Shown here: one piece after another, positions 28,117 to 39,200 of the stretch | Numbering within the stretch: the stretch's first letter is position 1 | Layout: each line of letters opens with the position of its first letter | Source: Hexactinellida sp. DTS-2022 | Lineage: Eukaryota; Porifera; Hexactinellida | DNA length: 64,000 bases | Assembly: GCA_028753945.1 (NCBI GenBank) | Contig: JAPNXP010000004.1 | Span: 5,518,001 to 5,582,000 of the forward strand | Reading direction: 5' to 3' | Notes under the pieces: generated by a model | The model's database searches: none | What the model was told of the DNA's origin: nothing | The model's input: only the letters and a program-made list of their open reading frames with translations | Made by a program: the position numbers and the translations under genes

Positions 28117-30705
28117 ATGCTGCTTATCCTCCTGCTCCTAACCAGGGTGGGACTCTCCCACTCAGTTGACCCTGTCCTGTCCTTCCCTATAGAGGGACAG
28201 CCCCCCCTAGAGTTCTACCCCTCTCAGGATGTGTGTGTGATGCTCAGGAAATACTGCCAGTCACTGCCGGCCGTGGAGCCGAACAGCTGTTTCTCACAGA
28301 TACACATCGAGCTGATTCGTCAGTTCACCCGCGCCTGGGATTCAGTTTCGTCAAAACTGTATATAGGTCTGTGTTTCAAAAAAAAAGTTTTCAAAAAAAG
28401 TTTCAAAAAGTTCAAAAAAAAATATGTTTCAAAAAAAGTTTCAAAAAATAGTTCAAAAAAAGTGTTTCAATTTTTTTATTTATATGCCTATAATTACCTC
28501 ACAGACAGGGTATAAAGGTACAAGGTCCATATTTGCACTATTAGGTGTCTATGTAACTTGAGTACCTAATATTAGCCCTTAGGTATGACACCTTGTAGGT
28601 CCGGAGTTCTTTATAGACTGTGAACCTCTCCCGATTGATCTGTCGAAAGTGCCGCTATTCAATTCCCACTTTATTCCTGACTATGTGCCACCCGACCACT
28701 TCTCAACTCGGAACTCCACTCAGGTTGTGGACAGACTCCTGTCGCTCCTAAAGCGAGCCATGAAGAGGGACACACAGGTGCCTTAGTCACACTTTATACC
28801 CCCCCCCCCCCTATGTGCCTTATACCCCCAAATTAGACCCCTCTCCTTATGTAACACTTTATATAACCCCCCCCCCCCCCCTATGTCACGCTTTTATACC
28901 TCCTCCTTATGTAATTACCACTATATACCCCTCACCTTATGTAACACTTTTAGACCCTCTCCTTATGTCAGGAAAATTTGAGTTTTTAGACAATCCTTTG
29001 TAATCAGGGTTCATCCAGGCGCAAATTTTGAAAGAAAATTTTTCTAAACGCGTGAAAATTTATAGACTCCCATAGACGTAATACAATTGATTAATTTAGG
29101 CGCGTGTGAGCGAGTCCAAACTAAATATAGCCGCGCAGAAATTGTTGCCTGGATGATATCTTGTTTGTCACATATTGGTTACCCCCCTATGACCCTAGTT
29201 ATCATACTACCTAATGCAGTCAGTTGTTCCCAACCTGGGGTCCACAGAATGACTATAGGGGGTCCACGGTTGAAAAAGGTTGGGAATAGCTGACCTAATA
29301 GAGTGTGTATGTAGGCTCTATCAGAGTTCAACAGACGGCGTACTGAGATAGAGCTCACTGACCCAGAGAGGATATCCCTGTACACTCAAGCTGTTCTGTT
29401 GCTACCAACCAATCTGTTTGTGTTGGACCAGTTCGGACTGTCATTACTGTATGCGGGACACTCCATAGCTACGTATAAGCTGTTCAGGAATGCCGTGTCT
29501 CTAGGAATGTGGGGAGAGTATATGCAGAGACCGGTCTCTAAATACGTACCTGGTCTCACGGCTGTGCCCTGGCATGATACTAGCAAGTACCCTGTTATTA
29601 GGGTGCTAGAGAGTGGTGAGTAGGGACACTGGTGTTTGTTCCTTATCGGTCTGTTTGTGGTACCTTGGGGGCTATTTATGGTACCTTGGGGGCTATTTAT
29701 GACCCCTAGAAATTGTTTATGTTTCCCTATCGGTCTATTTGTATCCATCTATGGGTATGTTTCTTCCCTTTATGGTACATTTGTGGCACCTTAGGGGGTA
29801 ATTATATCCCTATAGATTGTTTATGTTCCCCTTTATGGGTCTGTTTGTTTGCTTTATGGGTACACATTGCATTAGCATAGGGTCTGTTGATGTTCCTTAG
29901 AAATTGTTAGTGTCACATGGGTCAGTTGCCCCCTTATGGGTACAAATTCAAATTGGTAGAAATTGTTTATGTTCCCCCTATTGGTCTATTTATATTCCCC
30001 CTATGGGTTTGTTTGTTTGTTTGGTCTGTTTGGTCTGTTTAGTACACATTTCGTTAGTAAAGGGGGTATTTATATGATTGATTGATATCCCTATAAATTG
30101 TTTGTATCAAATGGGATCTGTTTGTACCCTATATGGTATATTTGTGGTACCTTAGGGTCTATTTATATATGATACCCCTAGATATTATTTGCCCCCTATG
30201 GGTACAAATTCAAATTGTTGCTTTAGGTTACGAATCAATCCGAGAGGAATTCCTGTACCGTTACCATAACAACCCGGAGTTATTCACGACAGAATCAGAA
30301 AGTCTACACATGGGTGGCGACTGGACCGAAGTGCGCATTAAATCCTCGGGTCACGGTATGACGCAACAAAGCGCCATGTTCCCTAATACCTTACGAACAC
30401 TGTCTCTTCTCCCAAGCGATACATTTACTTCCGTTAAGTTCTCTGTAATACAAGCTGGCACTCACATACGTACACACACGGGTCCCTCTAATGAGAGACT
30501 TAGGATACACCTGTGTTTGTACCATTCAGGGGGGGCCCGTATTAGAGTGGTGGATAAATGGTATAGCTGGGTTGAAGGGAAAGCTATAATGTTTGATGAC
30601 TCGTTCGAACATGAGGTGATTAATCTTGGGAGGGAATTCAGGGCTGTGCTGATATTAGATATCTGGCATCCGGAATTGCCGTTGGAAGATAGGATTGTGC
30701 ATTAG
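28117..30705 (+). CDS. ASPH-like: Aspartyl/asparaginyl beta-hydroxylase family protein
   Basis: Four exons join in phase: 28117-28366, 28599-28777, 29327-29615 and 30227-30705, 398 residues. A hydrophobic N-terminus (MLLILLLLTRVGLSHS) suggests a signal peptide or anchor to the ER. The C-terminal part (from about residue 240) is the 2-oxoglutarate/Fe(II) hydroxylase domain: GTHIRTHTGPSNERLRIHL, GKAIMFDDSFEHEV and FRAVLILDIWHPEL. Known ASPH uses two histidines for iron; the matching ones are H323 and H368, with R378 the likely 2-oxoglutarate ligand. The middle segment (GEYMQRPVSKYVPGLTAVPWHD) matches the helical region ahead of the domain in ASPH. ASPH hydroxylates Asp/Asn in EGF-like modules in the ER lumen. 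The start at 28117 was preferred to an upstream GTG because it opens the signal-like segment. The exon 1 donor (gtctgt) and exon 3 acceptor are inferred from phase. Confidence 0.88.
28795..28990. repeat. C-run minisatellite in hydroxylase intron 2
   Basis: About five units of 'cctccttatgtaacactttatacccccc', with C runs up to 14, lie in the intron between exons 2 and 3. This is likely to be length-variable and error-prone in sequencing. Confidence 0.8.
29005..29292. mobile_element. CATCCAGGCGC MITE followed by an hAT-like element
   Basis: 29006-29154 runs from ttCATCCAGGCGCAAATTTTG to GAAATTGTTGCCTGGATGA, a good terminal inverted repeat. At about 29217-29292 there is a short hAT-like piece, CAGTTGTTCCCAACCTGGGGTCC ... 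AAAAAGGTTGGGAATAGCTG, flanked by acctaatg and acctaata. Both lie in hydroxylase intron 2. Confidence 0.7.
29640..30215. repeat. Degenerate 'gtttatgttccccctatgggt' minisatellite
   Basis: Hydroxylase intron 3 is mostly made of loosely repeated 'gttccccctatgggtctgtttgt', 'ggtaccttagggg' and 'atccctatagattgttt' words with no fixed period. The words echo those at 1-300. Nothing coding is seen. Confidence 0.6.
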
Positions 30706-30832
30706 GCTATTTATAGATATTGGTTCCTGTTATAGTTCCGTATTGAGTTCTTGTTATGTGGTACCAGTTCATTTATATTTTGTTATTTGTGTCTCTAATG
30801 GGCTATTTGTACGTAGGGGTATATATTTATAA

Positions 30833-30995
30833 TACAGTATACTCCGCTTAATAGAGCCACAGGTTAAATTTTCACAGGATTTATAGGACAGAATTACAGT
30901 TTGGCTTAAAATATTTTCAGTTAATTGATTTCTCCGCTTAATCGGGTCAAAGTAACCTGGTCCCGAGGTGACTCTATTAAGCGGAGTCGACTATA
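30833..30995. mobile_element. Pogo-like MITE (CTCCGCTTAATAGAG family)
   Basis: Terminal repeats taCAGTATACTCCGCTTAATAGAG / CTATTAAGCGGAGTCGACTAta. The interior has 'ttttcacaggatttataggac' and 'tcaaagtaacctggtcccgaggtga'. A close copy is at 54345-54516, and a longer relative at 49862-50320. Confidence 0.8.
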
Positions 30996-31224
30996 ATTAA
31001 ATTCCAATTGCCCGGACATATCACTAGGGACTATGTGGATATTGCAACTGAAACTATAGCTAATTGCATACCAACAGTAATACTCAAATGGAATGTGCTT
31101 ATTTGGCTATTAGATATTGTTGACCTCAACTCTATGAAATTAATAAATACAGTAGAACCTCGTTAGTAGTTCGTCCAACTATGTTTCCTTATCCGACAAT
31201 TGTATTAACAGGAACCGAACAATG

Positions 31225-31413
31225 TACAGTAGAACCTCGTTAATAGGAACACCAACGGAAGGTAAAAAATGTGTTCGCTTTATCCGGAGTTCGTATTAAC
31301 CGGAGTAATACCCATTGAATAGCCATTGTAGGGACCTGATTTTGTGGAACTGTTTGTTCGTCTTATCCGGAAATTCGTATTAACTGTGTTCGTACTAACG
31401 AGGTTCTACTGTA
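31225..31413. mobile_element. Pogo-like MITE (CAGTAGAACCTCG family)
   Basis: Perfect terminal repeats taCAGTAGAACCTCGTTA / TAACGAGGTTCTACTGta, and nearly the same interior as 2255-2427. Confidence 0.85.
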
Positions 31414-31642
31414 TCTGCATTCAATTAAATTCTAGTCCTGTATAATATCCTGGTTCTACTGTACATATAAACCTTTGTATAAAACCTATACAGTACAACC
31501 TCATTAATACGAACGCGGTTAATAATCTATTGTATTTACAGTCAAAATTTACAACTATTTTACGTGTGTTTTTGTATGTTTTTGTTGTTGTCAAAAAGAC
31601 TGTACATATAACCTTCTATAAACCTATTTATATATAGCCCCA

Positions 31643-32881
31643 ATGTGTCGCAAACACCTCACCCCCCCTGATATAAATACGGACACTGACACGTACACAC
31701 CCTCTCCTCGCACCAACGGGTGGGTCTGTCCCTGGAACATATACATGGTGTCCGTGTGGCTATTCATACTCCTGTTCTCAATATTCTATTTCGGAACCCT
31801 CTTGCCATTCTTGCCTGGTATACCCAGATATGTGCTATACGGTATAGGGGTTATACTGTTTGTATCGTGTATTGTATCTGATTTTGTGGCTATTTCTGTA
31901 AATGCAGGCGATACAAATGTGACTGGTAATAACTCAAATCGTGTGAGACCGATTTTCGATCGCACAAAGCATAAACATGTTATAGAGAATCGGTATTGTA
32001 ATTTGTGTGAATCTGAGGTTGGTTATAAAACGAAACATTGTAAGCTCTGTGATAAATGTATTTCAGATTTCGATCACCATTGTAAATGGTTGAATAATTG
32101 TGTTGGAGACAGGAATTATTGGGCTTTCTTTATTTGTGTTACTTCTGGATTTATTGGTGTTGTTTTAAATCTTCTCGGTTCGGTCGGTTTGTTTATTTTA
32201 TTTTTCGCGTTTCGGGACAATCTCTGTTGGTGGGACTGTAGTTATCCTTGTAGCAACCAAACTAACACAACGGTATGTATTCGATTATTCCAAGCACAAA
32301 TCCCAGATCCGTTATTTCCAGTGTTGATGGCTGTGGAATTTATTCTGTCATTAATCGCAATCGGTTTACTGGGACAGCTGTATGTATTCCACATATACAT
32401 ACGCATAATAGGACTCTCAACCTTTGATTATATATCGAGAAAGGACGAAATTAAGCACGAAAAACTCGCGAAAAGACACTCGAATTCGCGGGCATCGACC
32501 CCTAATCGTCCCTCCTCCCGAGCCTCTATAAAATCAGCTCCCTCCCTAAAGGAAATACGAATTGTTCGGACAAATTCTGACAATGGTTCCCTGTATTCTA
32601 ACGGTCTCGACACACACCCTAGAACCCCCGAAATGCGACAGTCACCCTCTCAGCTGTTCACACACGAATATGCGCTGCAAATGGACCACGGACATTTCGA
32701 TATGGGAGACATAGAGACCTTAGGACAGCAACCGAAAGAGGAGATAGGAATGCAGATAATGCCGGAGTTCTACCAATCAGATGAAGGCCTTGGGGACAGC
32801 GAAGTTTCCACTATAATCGAAACTGAAACTAACCAATCAAGATCGAGGAAACAAGAGATACTACTAAACACTTCTCTATAA
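31643..32881 (+). CDS. DHHC-type protein S-palmitoyltransferase (ZDHHC1/11 type)
   Basis: Intronless, 412 residues. Two hydrophobic segments (about residues 34-53 and 63-85) precede a cysteine-rich domain at about 119-153: CNLCESEVGYKTKHCKLC, then CISDFDHHCKWLNNCVGDRN. Two more membrane segments follow (about 162-190 and 233-262). The DHHC motif at 144-147 supplies the cysteine that carries the palmitoyl group during transfer to substrate proteins. 'FDHHCKWLNNCVG' is the wording typical of the ZDHHC1/ZDHHC11 group. The C-terminal 150 residues are cytosolic, Ser/Arg-rich and probably disordered. Lack of introns in a neighbourhood of intron-rich genes could mean retroposition, but the frame is intact. 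Confidence 0.93.
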   Translation: MCRKHLTPPDINTDTDTYTPSPRTNGWVCPWNIYMVSVWLFILLFSIFYFGTLLPFLPGIPRYVLYGIGVILFVSCIVSDFVAISVNAGDTNVTGNNSNRVRPIFDRTKHKHVIENRYCNLCESEVGYKTKHCKLCDKCISDFDHHCKWLNNCVGDRNYWAFFICVTSGFIGVVLNLLGSVGLFILFFAFRDNLCWWDCSYPCSNQTNTTVCIRLFQAQIPDPLFPVLMAVEFILSLIAIGLLGQLYVFHIYIRIIGLSTFDYISRKDEIKHEKLAKRHSNSRASTPNRPSSRASIKSAPSLKEIRIVRTNSDNGSLYSNGLDTHPRTPEMRQSPSQLFTHEYALQMDHGHFDMGDIETLGQQPKEEIGMQIMPEFYQSDEGLGDSEVSTIIETETNQSRSRKQEILLNTSL

Positions 32882-33289
32882 CATTCCAAATACCCAGTCC
32901 TGTAACCAATCATTTTCATTTAAACTGACGCGCGCCATTCTATTGTTTTTATGTTTGGTTGTTTCAAATTTTACTCTATTGATAATTGTGTTTGATTATA
33001 AGGTTATAAACACTTTATTATTTTAGCCCCTATGTTCCTATAAGGGGTAATTACTGCATGAATTATGTCGACATACCTATGGGTTTGTGTTGTTACTATG
33101 GAGTTACAATGGAACTAAGAATATATAGTTCCTATATAACATATGACACTATGGATTATAAATTTAATACTAATGCTACACAAATATAATTTGAATAATT
33201 CAAAATATTTACAAATATTCTACAGAAAGTCCATTCCTAGAACGGACACACCTAGCAACGAGCTAGTGACATAGGAATGCAGTACTCTA

Positions 33290-36200
33290 TTAGTTCGCTT
33301 CCTCTATAAACAAATAGGTTTCGCTTTCAGAAGTTTGTTCCCCGTTAATCGTTTCCATTTTGAGTCCCAATCTTTCTAAACTTATTTCTCTCTCCTGGTT
33401 ATCAGGTATACTCCGCTCCTTCTTACCAACAAACCGCTTAGGGGAACTGTCCCCTATGGGGCTACTATTGCCCCCTCTAGCGATCCCCTCGCCTCCAGGG
33501 GGGCAGGGGGACTTGAGGGGGTGGGATATCCTAACCTGTCTTTCTGTCTCTCTCATGTTTCTATTCCTGTTAATGCATTCCCTCGCGTCCCCAAAGTGCT
33601 TTTGTAAACGTTTGCTTTTCGCGTCGAACTTTCTCTTATCTCTCTCTATTCGCCCCTTAGGGGGTCTGGGTTTGTACAGGGGCTTGTTGTCCCGTGTGTT
33701 CCTGTGTTTGTTTGGGAACAGCTTTCCCTTCCTATTGCTATTGCTATAGCTATTACTATTACTATTACCATTAGTATTGCCATTACTATTGGTATAGCTA
33801 TGAGGTGCGTTGGTATTGGTATTGCCATTGCCATTGGTAGTATTATTGGTAGTATTATTGGTATTGCCATTACCATTGGTATTGCTAGTACTATTGCTAT
33901 TACTATTGGTATTGCCATTGCTATTGCTAGTACTATTGGTATTGCCATTGCTATGAGGTGCGTTGGAATCCTGTCGCTCTCGCTTCACAGGGGACTTTAT
34001 GTTTTCTTGCTTAGGTGGGTATGTCTGCTCTTCTTTAGGTGTTATGTGTGTCTCCTGGACAACGGTGGCAGGCTCAGGAATGTAGACTAGCGGTGCCAAC
34101 TGCCGTCTGTCCTCAAGTGGCACGGGGTAGGGCGCCACCTAGGGGACACATTCAATAACACGTGTTATTATGTGATTATACTGTTAAAGGGAAATACGAA
34201 TTTCCGGATAAGACGAATAAAAGTTCCACAAAATCAGGTCCCTAATGGCTATTCAATGGCTATTAATCCGGTTAATACGAAGGTCAATATAATATGAATT
34301 TTGTAGCCTAAATAGTTAGTTTTTTATTGCTCTATGGGGAAATTCGGTAGTTTCGCTCCTAAACGCAAACATATCTCAATTTATAGCCTCTAGGCGTATG
34401 GCGCGCTCCTGTATAAAACCTTGTATGTATCTACTAAACAACAACAACAACAAAACATTATGAGACTATTCTGATTACCTACATACCGTTATGAAGCCCC
34501 TGTTGTTGAGTATATCCCTCGCATAAAGAGAGTTGCCGCGATTAGCCCGCTCGAATGCCAGCTGATATGCCTTGAATGCGACTTTATAATACTCCTGCAG
34601 TTCTGTCTCTATCACAGGTATAGCAGCAGTAGTAATAGGCTCATTAGTGGCAGTGGTGCTAGTAGGGGGTTTGTTGGGGGACTTGTCACGCGTGTGGTCT
34701 GTGTCGCTGGAGTGGGGAGGGGGTTTGTGTCGCGAGGTGTCGCGGGACTTTGTTCTCCGCTTGGGACTATCTGAACCACGTTTCTAGGGCAACAGGTAAG
34801 AATGCATAGTATGTACAGTGAACACACGTTATAACGAAGTCAAATTGACCATTCTATATACAGTAGAACCTCGTTAGTAAGAAAACTTCGAGAAAAATTA
34901 GTACCTATTATCCGAGTTGACACTACATAGATTGACAAACATTGTTTATACAAGTTTAATAGTACGTACTAACCGAGTTCAATTGTACGAACACGGTTAA
35001 TACGAACACTATTTCAGTCCCCTTCAAAGCCTTTTCAATACAAATGATATTGGTTAATACGAATTCCGGATAAGGCGTACACATTATGACGGTCCCCTGG
35101 TGTTCCTACTAACGAGGTTCTACTGTAGTATACTATGGCTCTACTGTAGCTATAAACATACCTTATAGGAAGACTTCCAGTTGGCATGACGACTACTCTC
35201 CCCTGCGGAATGCTGGTTGTCGGAACTGTCGTTACGGTTCCCGTCCCCCCAGAAGTTCTGCGTGACCACCTGGTACGGCTTAGGCAGCAGGGCCTGTATG
35301 GCCCGAGTGCTGTCAACCCGGTCCCTGATCTCCCGGAAAGCAGGGGGCAGGGGGATGTCGTGATGTCCCACAAGGGGAATGTGGAAGTAGCGAGAGGGGT
35401 GGGACTTCTCACATTGCTATAGACAGGTGTTGTTGTTGTTGTTTTTAATTTTTAATTTTGAAAAAAAAAAAAAAAAAATTTTTTAGTGTTTGTTTGTTTG
35501 TTTGTTTGTTTGTGTGCTAATTTGTTGTTTGTGTGTTTGTGTGCTAATTTGTTTATTTGTTTGTTGTTTGTTTGTTTGGTTGGTTGGTTGCTAATTTGTT
35601 GTTTGTTTGTTTGTTGCTTGTTGCTTGTGTGCTAGTTAGTTAGTTTGTTTGTTGTTTGTTGTATAAAGTTATTATAAAGTTACAAAACTCACAAAGAACA
35701 CGTGTCCGAACTTAGCGCAGTTGCAGCAGTATAGATTGGACTTTAATTGGTCTATCCTGAATGCCTGTATCTCCATGGTAACGTTGTAGGAATTCCTCTT
35801 GGCGCACTGAGGATAGTTATTCGGAAGGAATGTTGTGTTATGGCACTGACGCCAAATCTCCCCACATCTCTAAGCGGATATACACACGGGTTATTATACA
35901 CCCATTTATTGGAATTTTTAGATTATTACAGTTTGATAATCTCGTATTCTATAGTTTTATTTTGGTTATTATTATTTTATGACTTGTAAACAACAACAAA
36001 TGTTCCCTTGGGTCAAACATAATCTGCTTATTATAAACAAGATTTCGTCTGCTTAATATGAACTTTTTATTATGAACAAGCCCTACGGTACCAATTTAAC
36101 AACTTACATAGGGTTTCTTTGTATTAAGTTGAGTTCGCTTATTATGAAGTCTTTATTATGAACATAATTTTTGGTCCCTTGAATGTTCATAATATAAGAA

Positions 36201-39200
36201 CCTGACTGTACTTACCATGTATAATCTGCTTATTTCTTTATTTAGATATAACAACAGCAACAACAACAGAAGAATAAATACAAGTGAGTTATATGAACTT
36301 ACATTTTTCTCATGACAGCTAATCCGACATCTCATGCACTTAGGGGGTCTGTTCTTACCTCTGGCACTGCATTCCTATACACCACAAGCGTTGCTATGTT
36401 TAGCTACCTGTATACAGTAGACTCTCGTTAGTAGGAACACGGATAAGGAAATATCGGTTAAGGAGTACAAGGTTTAATTCCCCTAGCCTATACAAATGCA
36501 TGCAAGTGACTCCGGTTAATACGAATTCCGGATAATACGAACATATTAAGACGGTCCCCTGGTGTTCCTATTACAGTGGATGCCGGTTATAAGAACATCG
36601 TCGGGAACTGCATATAATGTTCTTATAACCGACATAAATTATAAAGGGTATATGGCAACAGGGGCGCCCGCAGGTTAAAAGATGATGTACGCACAATATT
36701 TTTTTCAGACAGTTTCTGTATCCAATTTCCGAACTCATGAGTCTTATGACTAATTTTAAAAAATCTTAGCACAAAAGAGTGTTAAAATTAATTAACAGAT
36801 AAAATTTACTATACGCACGTGCGTATAGTGCGTATGCCTGCGGGCGCCCTTGTATGGCAACCGTTTTCCAGTATAGTGTTCTTATATACCTATAGAAGGC
36901 TTGACAAACATATTTGGGAACATATTTCTTATATCCGTCCTACTAACAGAGTCTACTGTACAGTATAACCTCTATGGTAGGTTGTGTGACATACGAGATT
37001 ACTAACCCTGAAATTGTGTCCTATTTTGAAGCAGAGGGAGCAGACCCTCAGGGGACAGGTGTCGTTGCTAGCGTGTCCCCTGTCCCCACAGTATATGCAC
37101 ACATGGATACGTCTAGGGGCGTGTGGTATGTCACTGTTTCGTTCTAGCTGAAGACAAGCAAATATAAATACATTAATAGAGTGGTTCCCAACCTGGGGTC
37201 CATGGACCCCTTGGGGATCCACGGACGCCTGTAGGGGGTCCACAAGATGTATTACGGACAATGGGGGGGGTCCACAGAATGTCTAATATTTACTATAGGG
37301 GGTCCACGGTTGAAAAAGGTTGGGAATCGCTGCATTAATACATACATACATACCGTTGAAACCGGTTTTTTCTAACCAATTCTTGCATGGAAATAAAGTA
37401 AGAAAAATCCGATAGTTAGAAAAACCGATTGAAAATAAAGGAAAATTGGAATTTCTTACACATTTAGAACAAAAAGTTAGTTAGAAAAAAACGATTAGTT
37501 AGAAAAAACCAGTTTCGAGTTTCGACTATATGTATAAACAAATGAGACGAACGAATAAATAAACATCCCTTATAGTGTTTTGACTGTATTATTGTTGTTG
37601 TGTTATAGTCTCAATAACAGATACAAATCAGTGATATAGATAATTTCCCTTTGGATATTTCCCTTCAGCCACAATTAACTGATAACATTCTTTAAGCCAT
37701 TACGTAGCTATGCTATGACCTCAGCTTCAAACTGATTACAAACTTGTTTAGACTAATAATGGAACTAACATTCTACCATATGTTGTTATCGTATCTAATT
37801 AACCTGTTTGTGTTAATGCACTGAATTAATAATTGCTTAAGGTTCCATTTTCTTATAATTATGCCTTCAAAGACAACAACAACAACAACAACTGTTCTGT
37901 TTGTCAAGATATGATTTGGAAAGGATAAAATTACCAACTTTGGGTCAAGTTTCTATTCTCTTTTGCAATTTCAAATTGTTCCTAACTGAATATCTGAAAT
38001 ATTAATTCAACCCATGCAATGACTGAATAACAACCTACAATCTTTAGACAGCTGAGAATTCATAGTGGAATAGTTTAATGGTGTTCTCACATGGGAACTT
38101 TCAGAAATTTCCAAACTACGTGAAAATTTGTTTATACAAAAATAGTTGTTAAAAAGGGTATAAAAGGCAATGCATTAAGACGGTCCCCTGGTGTTCCTAC
38201 TAAGACAAAGGACAAGGTTTTTTCTTTAGAGAGCTGATATGTTCTATTTATAGAGACTACACATTGGGAACTAACCGGACTGGATCTGTTTTTGGGACTC
38301 CTCCCTCTGGCCCGGGGGACCCTAGGGGATCTCCTCGCCTCTCTCTGGGACTCCTGTCTTTCTCTCTAAAATAGAAATATGTGTTATTTCTACTCACACA
38401 ACGAATTCGGATATAACCAAGTCAGATATAACGAACTAACTGCTTATAACGAAATGGATATTTTTCCCCAGAGCACTAAATACATTAATTATTACCCGGA
38501 TATTACGAATATCCGGATTTGACGAAGGAATTTACAGGTCCCAAGCACTTCGTTATAACGAGAGTTGGCTATATGTAATTCCTACTGACACAAGTGAACT
38601 AGTGTTCTAATCAAGAGACTTCTATAAATAGAACAAGAATTACATTAGAGCCTGCATAGTCCAACCCTCTATAATCCGGAATTCAGCAGAACCGACACTT
38701 TTCCTTATCTCAATGAGCGTCGGACTATGCATTAGAGCCTGCATAATCCGACACTTTTTCCCTATCCCAACAGTGTTGGATTAAACAGGTTCTAGTTCTA
38801 CTGTATGTAATTCCTACTGAGACAATAAGATGCCAGGCCTCAAAATAAGGCATCATACGATCCTATGTATGTTTAGGAAACCACTTTATACGCCTCAGTT
38901 GGATACAATATGATAGTGGTTCCCAACCTGGGGTCCACAAGATCTCAAAATTTGTATTTCGGGCAAAGGGAGGAGGGGGTCCACAGAATGTTTGGGATTT
39001 GTTATAAAAGGTCCACGGTTGAAAAAGGATTTCGAACGGCCAAAATCAAATTTGTGACCTGTTTTTATGAGACTCACTTGTCATATACAGTATACAAATG
39101 TTGTATTTCACTTTTTCAGGTCCATAGGATGGCCGTATGATACATTTTTTGAGGCCTGGAAGCATAGTTCCAATTGGAACTAAGAACTCACGGTCTCCTT

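Larger units (their letters stand above)
30706..31642. other. Intergenic region between the hydroxylase and DHHC genes with two MITEs
   Basis: Holds a TA-flanked element at 30833-30995 (taCAGTATACTCCGCTTAATAGAG ... CTCTATTAAGCGGAGTCGACta) and another at 31225-31413. The rest is AT-rich fragments, including a truncated 'cagtacaacctcattaatacgaac' near 31490. The DHHC promoter must lie here. No defined element is recognised. Confidence 0.65.

Noticed and set aside
33704..34090. Ile/Ala/Thr-rich frame on the plus strand, 128 codons
   Set aside because: It is the antisense of the Asn-rich tract of the zinc-knuckle last exon. The minus frame joins in phase with ten upstream exons, so the plus frame is a shadow.
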